From: Diogma glabrata
Taxonomy: Eukaryota > Arthropoda > Insecta > Diptera > Cylindrotomidae
Direction: 5' to 3'
NCBI GenBank assembly: GCA_963693315.1
Contig: OY856186.1
Location: forward strand, 455,759,217 to 455,823,216
DNA: 64,000 bases
Shown here piece after piece: positions 1 through 11,389 of the stretch (the stretch's first letter is position 1; every line of letters starts with the position of its first letter). A program made the translations under genes and the position numbers. The notes beneath the pieces were generated by a model. The model worked only from the letters and a program-made list of their open reading frames with translations. It ran no database searches and was not told where the DNA came from.

Positions 1-26
1 TCCTAAGATAACAACATCAAATATTT

Positions 27-580
27 CTAATTACAATGACTTTTATTTACATGCGGCATATTTAACCTCCCCTTACACATAAAACTATGTTTAGCATGAC
101 ATTCCAAGTTATTCCATTTATAACCATGATCTCTATTTATAATTACACAATTCTTATTATTTTCTTTGGAATCAATTGGATAATTTGATATCCAATTAGT
201 GTATAACATTGGTAATCCAGAAGTTGTCCAATAAAATGATCCATCACTTCCTAAATCTGTTCCACTTATCCAGATATAAAATCCACTTACGTTATAATAT
301 TTTGCAAATGGATGTATCGCATTTACAATTTTTTTAAATTCATCAACAGATTCAATGTCAATCAATTGCGTTCCGTGATATGTGCAAAATCGTTGTGCTG
401 AAACCAATTTAACTAGAAAATAAAAATAAATTTATTGCATTGAAAACTATTTAAATGTTATCAACTTACTGTTAATGGGTAACTCAAATAAAGTGCTTCA
501 GACGATTGGTTATTAGCACCAGCATAATTTTTGGTTAAATACAAAATAATTGTTGTTAAAAAAATATATTTAAATAACAT
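27..580 (-). CDS. C-type lectin-like secreted protein, two exons
   Basis: Exon 1 begins with ATG at 580 and encodes a hydrophobic signal peptide (MLFKYIFLTTIILYLTKNYA) and a short linker. Exon 2 (412 down to the TAG at 27) encodes a C-type lectin-like domain: an N-terminal FC.YHG.QL segment, the WIS core, an NW...P loop, and the C-terminal NCV...KWN..C....FMC block with the conserved disulfide cysteines. The loop that normally carries EPN or QPD reads YPID, so canonical calcium/sugar binding is doubtful. Such proteins are usually secreted carbohydrate- or microbe-binding factors in insects. Splicing is not clean: the strong donor ACA|GTAAGT at 470/469 ends in phase 0, but the acceptor CTAG at 413-416 needs a phase-1 donor. 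A weaker GT at 465/464 restores the frame. Either that donor is used or the copy has shifted frame. Confidence 0.7.
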
Positions 581-854
581 TCTAATCCTCTCGGTCAAGT
601 TTAGTAAACTGAATAGAGTAACCATAAGTTTTTACAACATATTTATAACAAATTCTGATATTATATGTAATTATATTTTCATTTTTGTGTAATTGGTTGT
701 ATACTTAGTAAAACTTTGGTTTGAACCAATTTCGCAACCTCTTCATAACTAATAGCAAGTTTGACTCGAGTGCCGAGTTTTTGAGGAATTAGAGCACGCG
801 TACCTACATAATGATATAAATTTATTTTAAATAAAGTATTTCGCATTATTCTAG

Positions 855-1090
855 GGCCACAACTGCGTCTTATCGCAATAATTAACGCGATAATTGAAAA
901 TAAACGCAAGTGTAGCCACAATTTATCGCATTTATATGCGTGATAATTTTATAGCCATAATTTTAGCGCTATAATTTTATTGTGTTAATTTTAGCGGCAT
1001 AATTTTAACCCGATAATTTAAGCGTGATAATTGATTAACGTGCTAATTTAGACGATAGCTCCAGTGCTGATAAAATAAAATTAGCGTGAT
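855..1090. repeat. Short MITE-like repeats built of TAATTTTAGCGYGATAATT modules
   Basis: GGCCACAACTGCGT at 855 and ACGCAAGTGTAGCC at 903-917 form imperfect inverted ends. The following sequence is a run of about 20-bp modules in which AT-rich TAATTTTA alternates with GCG/GCC cores. The same modules and the GTGTAGCCACAA junction recur at 8030-8226, so this is a dispersed family rather than local noise. No coding potential. Confidence 0.5.
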
Positions 1091-1427
1091 AATTATTGTG
1101 AATGTTTTAAGTAAATAGCATTTTAAGCGTCTGGTAAACAGAACCATATTGTTGATGATCTCGCAAACAACAGCTTCAACAGACCCATAATTTGAAATAA
1201 GAATAAAACGGCCTAGCCCAAACAAGATGGTGAGGTTAAAAAAAATAAAGTTGTTTCTATTTGTGCGAGATGGCTTATATCATGGTCTTTAAAAAACTAC
1301 TTCTTATTAATCAAGTTGTTTATCATTTGCATTGATGCTAATTTAAGATTCCTCAATAATTTAGTTCCAATTTTTACACCACCCAGTTTTTTTATAATTT
1401 TATGTATGTGCTCTTTTTTTTAAAAAC

Positions 1428-2842
1428 TGAAAAATGGCAAATCACCAGGTTTCGATGGAATTCCCGCAGAACTATTTAAAAATGGAGAAGCATCTCTGGT
1501 CTCACGTATATACGATCTGATTTTTGCAATCTGGGACCAAGAAGAACTACCTGCTGAATGGAAAACAGCTCTCATTGTTCCGCTACATGAAAAAGGTGAC
1601 CAACTAAACTCTAAAGTGTGCGAATTATCATGGCATCGCACTGTTTAACACTGCATATGAAATACTAGCTAATGTCATACTTGCTCGACTTGCCGTTCGC
1701 CGAATCTATCATCGGTGACTTTCAGTATGGTTTTCATCCCTACTGCTCAGCTACAGATCAATGTTTTACATTATGAATGATTCTGGAGAAATTTTAAGAG
1801 TAGAACATCAGCATTTACCAGCTCTACGTTGATTTCAAGCAAGCATATGATAGTATCATCCGTGACAACCTTTGATCCGCACTCATATGCCTTGGTATCT
1901 CAGAGAAACTTGTTTCTCTGTGCAAACTCATTAAATCCGGATCAGTAGTAATCGAAGGACCAGTTTCTGATCCTTTCGATATAACATCAGCTGTTCGACA
2001 AGGTGACGCACTCGCGCCCGTACTATTTAATTTGGCGCTTGAGTACGCGATAAGAAAAAGTTGAATTGAGACACAACACTGCATATCTAACAAATATATT
2101 CAAGCTATTGGCTACGCAGATTATATTGTGGTTCTCGGACGTAGAACAAGCGATGTTAAGGATAGTCTCTCTCAGCTTGAAAGAAATGCTAAACGACTTG
2201 GATTATGCATCAACACCGACAAAACTAAAGTTTTAACAACATCTAGGAACATACCTCCCGGAAATCTGGATACTGGCGACTATGAAGTGGAACGCATGTA
2301 AAACCTCACATACCTCGGGGTCTTTAATAGCATCGTCAAATTAAATGCAGGCAGATATCAAAGCCCGTGCCTCTACCGCATACAGAGTTTTCTACGCATA
2401 CTCAAAACTCCTCTAATCAGAACATCTTTCGCGGTCGTGTAAACGAACACTTTTCAAATCATTAATCCGACATGTGCTTACATTTGAAAATGAAAGCTTC
2501 TGACTTCCTCAGATTGTAGAATTCTATCAACATGCGAGTCGAATTTATGGTCCATGCAATGTTGCTGAAAATCAGTTTAGAAACCGAATGAATCATGAAA
2601 TCAGACAGTTTTTTGGAGGCTGCGATGTAATCGGATTCATTAAATCCAATCGTATTAGATGGTTTGGTCATGTAGAACAACCAGCTGGTGTTCGTCGGAG
2701 AGGAAGACCTAGACAACGCTGGCGTGATGATATCATCCAAGACCTTCATGATATAGGATGTCGAAACTGGAGTCAACTGGTCATAGAATGAGATTATTGG
2801 AAGCTGATTGCACAGACCGCAAAATTTCACCATGGGATGTAA
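1428..2842 (+). pseudogene. RTE-like non-LTR retrotransposon remnant (reverse transcriptase to C-terminus)
   Basis: Translation on the plus strand, allowing frame changes, follows the reverse transcriptase of RTE-like LINEs. It starts with GKSPGFDGIPAELFK, continues with an IW..EELPAEWK...I.PL..KGD block, then a VRQGDALAPVLFNLALEYA-like block near 1993-2050, and a decayed catalytic box reading YADY instead of YADD near 2112. The C-terminal part has RWFGHVE...RRRGRPRQRW..D, typical of these elements, at 2588-2790. There are several stops and frameshifts and the N-terminal endonuclease is missing, so the copy is 5'-truncated and inactive. A (GA)7 tract follows at about 2851-2864, where a simple-repeat tail would be expected. 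Confidence 0.75.
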
Positions 2843-3299
2843 ACACCAGAGAGAGAGAGAGAGCTCCTCTTAATGTTTTCCTCACGCTTTAGTTATAATA
2901 CTAATGAAAGAACCATCTCTAGTTGGGTGTAATTTGTAAAAGAATTAGAACAAAATTTTATATAATTTTGCACCGCACATCATTTGAGACATGGGCAAAT
3001 GTTTGTTTTTAACCTTGTAAGTACCTCCCTTCCAGTGGTCGGGAGGAAGGTACATGGTTAAAAACAAACTTAATTCCGAACTGAATTAGTTGAAAAATTT
3101 GTAAAAATCACAATTACAGAAAATTTTATTATGATTACAGAAATCAGTTTTAAATGTAAATATAACAGCCATGGATCAAATGCGTATAGATTTTGGTTGG
3201 ACTTTGAAGAAAGACTTAAATAAAATGTTGACGAGTAAAATAATATATTCAATATCAATTGTGACGTCATTAATGCTAATGCAGCTTATGAAAAGAGAA

Positions 3300-3690
3300 T
3301 ACCCGGACGGAAATTTGTTAGGGCTCAAACCGGTTACAGGGCCCTGATCAGGTTTGCCCAAGTTCATGTATTCATGAGTTACGCTTTTGTCCTATCAGGC
3401 CTTGATTGGGATAGTCTGAACAGACCCTGATCAAGTTCGCCATATGCAATTAAATAGGGCCAACCCTAGTAAGGTATATCTTATCAGGCTCTGATCGGAT
3501 TGACCAATTACGGTACAAATAAGCAGAACCAAATCAGAGCCGGATTTATTCAAATAAGATTAACCGTATAAGAATATTATAAATCAGGCCTAGAGCAGGC
3601 TTACATCAGAATGCCCTAATAGGGCTTGCCCCTTCTGAACTGATCAAGCTCTGCTGCATGAAGCCCTGAATGTATTCAGATTTTGTCTCA
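3300..3690. repeat. Degenerate tandem array with CTGATCAGG palindromic core
   Basis: Variants of TATCAGGCYCTGATCGGGTTGRCC recur about every 50-60 bp (near 3342, 3395, 3427, 3484, 3580, 3605 and 3640). Each has a near-palindromic CCTGATCAGG centre, and the block is richer in GC than its surroundings. No convincing reading frame runs through it. Confidence 0.55.
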
Positions 3691-4013
3691 ATAATTTCTG
3701 CTCGGGTATAATGATAACCATATTAACCAAAATATTTTTACGAGTACAGAAAAATCTAGACGATTACAGAAAGATCTAGACGATTACGCTCACTTCCAGG
3801 AAAATAAAATCAACAAACCACAACAAAAAAATAAATAATGTTGTTGTTGTTGTCCTGTTCTTAGAATTAGGGTCATTGTCAATATAAAATAAATGATTTT
3901 ATGAATCAAATCAACATATCGTAAAATAATCGAATATTCTAATATTTTCTCAAGGTTTCTAAAGAGTGATCTAGAATGGTCGAGAGCCATTCAGATAGGA
4001 ATATTGGGAATAT

Positions 4014-4192
4014 TGTTAGGAATATTGTTTGCTGTATTGTTTCCTGTTGTTGTGAAACAATAAAGGAGTTAAATACTTAATAAAACCTGGTGTTTGTGCT
4101 CACTGATCAGTGATCGAACTCGGAAGAGGGGAATTCCGTTTATCGAATTGTGAGCTAGGCCAATTCGAAGGAAGTTTGGGAAAAACGTAACA
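4014..4192 (+). mobile_element. Candidate solo LTR (gypsy-like), 179 bp
   Basis: The block starts TGTTAGG and ends GTAACA, so the termini are inverted (TGTTA...TAACA). It is flanked by the direct repeat ATAT (4010-4013 and 4193-4196; a 5-bp AATAT reading is also possible). AATAAA signals lie inside at about 4049-4087. A short LTR with a 4-bp ATAT duplication fits gypsy-type elements, several of which prefer this target. No internal region follows, so it would be a solo LTR. The short duplication in AT-rich DNA could be chance. Confidence 0.45.
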
Positions 4193-4248
4193 ATATGAAT
4201 TAAATTTACAAAAAAACGTCCATGGCACTAAAGCCGTGAATTTATTAG

Positions 4249-4352
4249 TTTCAAAGATATGCTCGTTTGAATATTCTCAGAAAAATCGGATTTTCGATTG
4301 TTCTGAGAATGCTGAAACGAGCATATGTTTGGATTTTTTTTTAGAAACTTTA
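4249..4352. repeat. Hairpin-forming inverted repeat
   Basis: ATATGCTCGTTT...ATTCTCAGAA (4257-4282) is repeated inverted as TTCTGAGAAT...AAACGAGCATAT (4300-4326) around an AAATCGGATTTTCGATT loop. Weaker pairing extends outward (TTTC on the left, GAAAC on the right). It lies 60 bp downstream of the candidate solo LTR. Confidence 0.6.
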
Positions 4353-7142
4353 ATTCTCTACAAAATGCTGCTATCAGAAATTGGAAGAAAAATTTATTAC
4401 GGTTATTCGTTTTAGTGCAAAATTGTAATTTTCTCCATGTTATAATTATATAGGAAACAAACTAGGTTTGCACCTCTCACAGGTTTGACATAGGAAGCAG
4501 GAATTTTAAATAGATTATTTGTAGGTCCAATGCTATAAAACATGAGCCTATGGATCCGAAAAAAATTAAAAAATACACTCTAGTTAAAAACGCCCTATTA
4601 AGAAAAGGCATTTCAAAAGTTTAATTAATACCAAAATGATGAAACCTTTAGACTGTACCGAATTGAGAGAGATACATGTAGAAAACGAAGTTGTAGAATA
4701 AAATCTTTTCAATTGGGAAAAAGGTACTAAATTTTCTGTGCACACTTATTTAAGCAATTTCTATAAAACTGTAAAGGATGTCCAAGATAATTAAGGGTAT
4801 GTCTAACTTGGAATTAAACATAAATTTGAATAAAAAAAGTCTAAAACATTTCAATATTTAATGAATTAATGATCAAATCATGGTCAAATCCGTATAAAAC
4901 TCGTTATCAGACTATCAGGCTATCTATTTATTTTAATCTAATTTTTCTTCTTTTTACTAATAATCGTTTCCGTTTGAAAGAGAAAATAAAGCAACTAGGA
5001 ACGCTAGTACCTCATGCACACTCATGCACTTACACTATACTCATGCACTGCGGTAAGGGTAGCACCTAATCATTTGATATGAAAAACGTTATATGTATAC
5101 AAAATGTCCAATAAAATGCTTTTTGAAATTTATACTGATGTAGTCAGAACGCCACCATTATTATATCATTGTCTTTAAACCAAGAAGCAATAAATAAAAT
5201 ATATGTGAAACTACGGAATGAATATCTTAAATGCATATAACTCTAGTGAAGTGCGATCAGAAAAAATGTATTCAAATGAAACTGGGTTCAAATTTTGACA
5301 ACTAGGGCATACATTAATCATATTAATCATATATTTGTAAGCAACCCACTTCTATATAGTGATCCAATTATCTCAAACATTTTAAGGTCTACTTAAAGCG
5401 CCATATTTGTTTAGAATGGCAGTCCATACAGTTTAGAATCCAGTTTTTTAAGAGATTAACCTGTTGCAAGAAATTAAATGATTTATGTTCCTTATTGAAG
5501 CTTCGAAACTTCTCACACTTTCTCTTCCACTGTTCTCTTTTTGTTCATCTACATAGTTTTGCAACGCTTATTTTGGTGTTTCAACCTTGTAAATGTTTCA
5601 GATACCAATTTCTTTTGTACCGCTTGGTTCAACTAGAGTTTTTAAAAGTTTTTTTTTTTGGGGTCGCGCGTATTTTCACAGCAGCTCTATAAATAGAGTT
5701 TTTGAGTAAATACCGCAGGACGTATCAAAGTCTCCATGGATATTATATCTCGAAGAGATCATCTCAAGAACTCTTGAAACAGTTTTTCTAAGTGTCGTGG
5801 GAGCATGGTTTTAATACTTATCTTCCGTCTTAGTGATGTGATCTTAAAACGTTTTCGTCGAGTAAACTTTTGATTGACTGCGTTTTGAGAGTTGAATTTA
5901 TTCTAGCACATACAAGGAAGTAAATGCTTCCAACAAAAGTACTTCTAAAGCATACCCAGAATGCTTGGAAAGAAACGTCCTGCAGGTGATCGATTTGATT
6001 TTGAGTATTTCCATTCGGTGAGACCTAGTTTTGCTTTTGGATTGATTGGCTCCAAAATAAAGTACTGATAATTCTTAAATAATTTGATAATGCAAACTCA
6101 TTCATCTCACCATGAAGTTTCGTATAGATGTTTATTTCACAACCTCTTAAAATGCTATATAGAACGTGTTCTTATCGACGGTCGTAACTACAATGCATAA
6201 TGAGCGGAAATGAGAGATATTGCTGTACATTCCTCGCCCGATACACAAACTTGCATCAAATATTCTTGCAGAAGAATAACCGCCACAAATAGTGACTATC
6301 CAGATCTTGCTCTCCCATAAATGACTTTCTAATTTCTTGCAGAGCGAAGATTTTCATAATTTTGCTCCCTTCCCTTCCATATCTAGATTCTTAAAATCAT
6401 AAGAACTCTCAGACTGCTCACGTTCCGATTCAGTATTCTGGTCCGTTTTCACGACTAACTACTATTTTTGTTTGTTTTTTGGGTATGATAGTTTTGTTCT
6501 GCTTAATTTTTTTGTTGGTTGAATTTTCCAGTCTCAAGCCCTACATATTCAGGATTTCACAATCAATACTCTGTCTAAAATAAATTTCACTTGCAGTAGG
6601 CACAAACGAGGATGTGTATTGAGCAAACTTTAGTGCCGACAGTGCGCTGTAGAACGAATTTCATAACAAACAAATAATCCAGACTTTAGCTTAATACTTA
6701 TCACCTTGACCCCTTTGATTGATTTTAATCAATGATTTGATAACAACAAGTTAAATTAAATCTGAATTCTAACCAATGCTTTTGAGTTTTATTAGGCTCC
6801 ACATTTTTTAAAAAGGACTTCAAAATTAGTCACTGACATTCTGACGAATCCATGGAATTAATTTAAAACAAAATTTTGAAACGTTTGAGAATGAACATTT
6901 ATGTTCGAAACGCGTAACATATATTATAAAATAAGTTGTTTTTGTAAAATATTAAATTTATTTAATAGTACATTAATAAATTCAATTGTGTCGACTGTCG
7001 GCACTTGGCGAAACATTTTAATATAAATTAAAAACTAATAACACTTGTTTTTATATTTCGCAAATATGTTTTTATTTTTATTTTCTAAAAATTTTTGCTC
7101 AATGCATTTCGGCTTACGCCATTATCAAGAGCGATTCAAAAA
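4353..7142. other. AT-rich intergenic DNA, no gene recognised
   Basis: Only short frames without recognisable motifs are present. Nothing here looks like a conserved exon, an RNA gene or a defined transposon. A stretch at 6880-7140 has a GCTTACGCCATTATCAAG segment that resembles a repeat tail but could not be placed. Confidence 0.5.
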
Positions 7143-7681
7143 GTTTAAGTAATAGTACATTATTTAATTAGGAGCTAAAGTGATACTTTTTGTGTTGAGT
7201 CTATAGTTTGACGGCCGACCGCAGGGAGGCCGACAATTATAGACGAAACACAAAAAGTTACTTTAGCTCCGAATTAAATACACTATTTTTTCGGCAAACG
7301 TTTAAATTTTTTATAAATATGAAATTAATACATCAAACTTTTTATAAATATGAATTTGTACCGTCATAATTACTTCCAAAAAAGAGAAAAAAACATTTAA
7401 ATTTGTATGAATAAAATTTTTTTATCAAAGCAGCCTTTTCAAAATTTCATAATATGAGAATCAACTTATTTTTTGTTGTCATGGTTATACAATATGTTTG
7501 AAAAAATAACAAACTAACAAATAACAAATGCTACTATACAGCCTCCATAATATAAAATAAAAATGGCTTTACTTTTTCTGTCGCTAGACGTTACTTTTGC
7601 TGTCAGGCTATAAAGTAAGATTTTAGCTAACTCTCTAGCGGCAGTACAGTTAAACTTTACAGCCGTTTGCCGAAAAAATAA
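7143..7681. mobile_element. Fold-back element A with two palindromes
   Basis: Palindrome 1 (7151-7287) has arms of over 60 bp: AATAGTACATT...GGAGCTAAAGT...CTTTTTGTGTT on the left and the complement on the right, ending ATACACTATTTTTT. The tip is GC-rich (GGCCGACCGCAGGGAGGCC). TATTTTTTCGGCAAACG at 7284-7300 is exactly inverted as CGTTTGCCGAAAAAATA at 7664-7680. Just inside the right end is a second imperfect palindrome (about 7563-7663) with CGCTAGA/TCTAGCG. The AT-rich spacer of about 260 bp holds no ORF. The plan is shared with elements at 18490 and 28221. Confidence 0.6.
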
Positions 7682-8029
7682 ATTTTTCTAAATCTAAATA
7701 TTTTTCTCTATTGTTATTTGTTTCCTCTGGAATACAGGCAAGGTTTACTTATTTCAAAATTTTATCACAATGTTTCATTTCACACGGAAATCGGAATGCA
7801 ATCTTTTTTTATATGAATGAGGCAACAACTTAAATTGTTTATTTATAGAGAATTTTTACCACTAACATTATTTTTTAAACATGATTTTATGTTCCATCTA
7901 GTAATAATAAAGTAAATTTGTCAAATAACAAAAAAACACTCGTATAGTACGCCACGGCGGCAGCCGCAAACTCCATCTTTTAAAAGCTTTATCAAAAAAT
8001 ACATTATTTACTATACACACTTCAAACAC

Positions 8030-8226
8030 AGGTGTAGCCACAACTAAACAAATTTGTTAGCGTACTAATATGTTAACGCGATAATTTGTTATCGTGATAA
8101 TTTTAGTGCCATAATTTGAAGCCTGAGAATATATGCGCCATAATTTCTTAACGCGCTAGTTATTGCAAAACTTAGCGTGTTAACTATTGCGCTAATGAAC
8201 GATAGACGATAACGCAGGTGTGGCGC
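8030..8226. repeat. Second copy of the TAATTTTAGCGYGATAATT module repeat
   Basis: The block begins GGTGTAGCCACAACT and ends GATAACGCAGGTGTGGC; GCCACA lies near both ends in inverted orientation. The interior repeats the modules seen at 855-1090. It is about 195 bp, MITE-sized. No clear target duplication. Confidence 0.5.
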
Positions 8227-9313
8227 CAGCATTACAGTATCTGATGACTGATGAGTCGTGGTTTTAATGCTGTTAAATGTCAACAAATTAAACGATTCGA
8301 ATAGAATTGATTGGAGTCATTTACTTAGAATGTAGAAGGCAAGGCATTAATACATAATATTTGAATATTCCAAAATATATTCCTTTTGAAATGCAAATGT
8401 TTTTGAGTTCTATACTTTTTTGTCAACACTTAATATGTTCATTAGTAATTTATGTAAAAATTGTCAAAAAAAAAATTTATTTATAGATAAACAAAATAAA
8501 ACTCTTATAATATATGTCAGAAGCTACGCATTTTAATAAAATTGTATAGGAAGCATCTTAGAAAAATGAAAAAAGTAAATGTTTTTATGACAAATCATAA
8601 TATTTAACGTAAACGAAATTTAAATTTTTGATTTAATTACTTTTATATTATTATTTGATAACGATTTTTACAATGTAAATAATTAGTTGAATTGTTTCGT
8701 ATGAACGTAAGAAGACACTGAGTTATGATGATCATATAATTGTTTTGACATTCCACTTTTAGTTTCAATTAACTATTGGAATGGGAATTTTGAATATGTC
8801 ATTTGTTTATGTTCTTAATAACCTTCTGGTCTTAAAAATATGTCAGATTAGTAAAATAAATTGCAAAATCATTTTACTAGTTTCGTCTTATTTGTTATTA
8901 TTTATCTTATTTCAAAATTTCCCAAAACTAGCCGGGAACTTGAAATTGTTACCATAAATGAATAATTATCTCCCCAAAACGTTTAGTATTTCAAAACCCA
9001 AATACACCTGACTTAGTTCTTGTTTTCTCATATACATACCTTAATTTGTGATTCAAAGTTCATCTGTCTTAAAATGATATTGTAAGTTTGTAATTTGCAA
9101 CGGGATCAGGTGGGTTCCTACACTGACTAAAGTTCCATATTTTGTTTTCAAATATTACAGTATGCTGTGTTTTCTAAGTTCTTAAGAGCCTGAAATCGTT
9201 TAAAAGCATTTCATGACCCAATCTTCTCGTCGTTCACTTTTATGAAACTAACACTACATTCAAAGTAGATTATGAAAACTTGCCTTCAAATTTTTTTCAT
9301 TATGGACTATTTC
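8227..9313. other. AT-rich intergenic DNA, nothing recognised
   Basis: I see no conserved reading frame, RNA gene or structured repeat in this stretch. Confidence 0.5.
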
Positions 9314-9900
9314 ATTATTATTTATTTATTATTTATTTATTATTTATTTATTATTTATTTATTATTTATTTATTATTTATTTATTATTTATTTATTATTC
9401 ATTTATTATTTATTTATTATTTATTTATTATTTATTTATCATTTATTTATTATTTATTTATTATTTATTTATTATTTATTTATTATTTATTTATTATTTA
9501 TTTATTATTTATTTATTATTTATTTATTATTCATTTATTATTTATTTATTATTTATTTATTATTTATTTATCATTTATTTATTATTTATTTATTATTTAT
9601 TTATTATTTATTTATTATTTATTTATTATTTATTTATTATTTATTTATTATTTATTTATTATTTATTTATTATTTATTTATTATTTATTTATTATTTATT
9701 ATTTATTTATTATTTATTTATTTTTTATTTATTATTTATTTATTATATTTTTTTATTTTATGTTTTTCTATTTTTTCTATTTATATTTTATATTTTTATT
9801 ATTTTTCCATTTTATTTTATTATTTTTATTTTATTTATTTATTTATTTATTTATTATTATATTTATTATTTTTTATTTATTTTATTTTTAATTTTTTTAT
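9314..9900. repeat. 11-bp minisatellite (TTATTATTTAT)n
   Basis: About 38 near-perfect copies of the 11-bp unit run from 9314 to about 9745, with occasional T-to-C changes (TTATTCATTTA, TTATCATTTAT) that themselves recur at the same spacing, suggesting a 187-bp block was duplicated. It decays into irregular (TTTA)n/(TTTTATT)n to 9900. The long open frames across it (poly Y/L/F/I) are by-products of a stop-free repeat and not genes. Confidence 0.9.
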
Positions 9901-11389
9901 TTTTTCGTTACTTTTTCAGTATGGCATATCAGTAGATTAAAGGAATTGTAATTCCTTATTTCGAAATTTGTTTCAGCAAAATCGGACTAGGTAGTCGTTC
10001 TCGAGTTATGTCAAAAACAACCCATTAACGTGACAATTTTCCCTATATGATACTTACTAACTTCAAATCGATATAACTCGATTCCTAGACGTGACCCAGT
10101 GAAACGCCGGGACACGTACAACTTTTTTTTGGCCGATATAACTTTTCCCGGGAGTCAGAACCCCAGTGGATTTGGACTGTCACACAGTGATATTAGTTGT
10201 GATGATCGGTTGACTGTCACTCATTATCAGTCATAAACATACACTGTCCGTCATGAATGTCAATCGCTCTTCAGCAAAATTTTTTTATCAAAATTTTGAG
10301 TTTTGACTTTTTTTGGAAAAACTGCACCAATATTCGAGTTTTTTTGCTTGAAATAAAAGAAAGCGAATTTACTATGCTCCAATAAATTTTGTAATCATTG
10401 TTTGTTCAACATTTATGGCGTTGGATTGTAATGGTTAAGATATTTTGTGTCAACGGTACTTCAATTTCCCATGTTCGTTGCTTAGAGTAATATACTATAA
10501 GCGCTATCCAAAAAAGTATTTATACTTTTTCACAAACTTCTCAACCCACTTGTGTGCATAAGCCTGTGCAACTAAAAGTGCATCATTTCTAATTAAAAGC
10601 AAATGCATCATTTCTAATTAAAATATTTTATTTACTTTGTTTGAAATACACCTGACACTTGTGAAATCCAGGGTCCAAAGGACCATCCATCCTTCCATCT
10701 GACGTATTCCTAACGAGGCTTACGATCCCGCGTACTTTAAGTGGGTAGGAAATCAGGGTATATGCAGGAGAGTGGTGTGTGGGGGCTCACATGGGCCGGA
10801 TCTTGTTGACCCCTGCCATCTAGGTCATCCCACCATGGTCATTCAACCACGCTCCAGGCTTCTCAATATAATTATGACCACCAAGTGTTACGGTCAGTAG
10901 TTTAACTGACATTGTCTTCGAAAATTCTATTCGTTAGAGCGTAACCTGTTGGAGGGTAGGAAGAACCCAGATCAATGGACGATAACATGGAAATAATTCG
11001 CCTGTCGTTCGAGTAACTTGAACGGACTTTATCTATTCCTACACCAACCACTACATTCTCAATCCAGAGTTTTCCGGTTATGTTATTATCTTGTCAGGGA
11101 ACAATGGGAAGAAAAATGCTAACTCTTGGCCTTATAAAACATAGTTACACTGCCTCTTTCCTCTGGTCATCACTCGATGTCACCGAAGCACTCTTTCAAA
11201 ACTAAATTTTTACTTCACCACAATTTTAAATTGTAATGCAATCATGCATTGTAATGCAAGTAATGCAATCTATCGTGAAAAAAAAAATCTTACATACCCC
11301 AAATTTTATTTTTTCTTTTGTTTTGGACCATCCTCTATCTAAATAGCCAAAAAAATATTTTGATGTACGTCTGTGTGTGCGTGGGTGGG
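9901..11389. other. Intergenic DNA with a GC-richer repeat block at 10690-10900
   Basis: No gene recognised. The block around 10690-10900 is clearly richer in GC than the rest and contains ATCCCGCGTACTTTAAGT (10725-10742), a motif close to one in the dispersed repeat at 17395-17510 and 61070-61180 (minus). It may be a further diverged member or part of an unidentified element. Confidence 0.4.

Noticed and set aside
6880..7142. Mobile-element end at CATTTCGGCTTACGCCATTATC
   Set aside because: Looks like a repeat tail, but no partner end or second copy was found in the window.
9272..9940. Long open frames of 222 and 203 codons
   Set aside because: They cross the 11-bp minisatellite, which has no stops in several frames; the residues are only Y/L/F/I.
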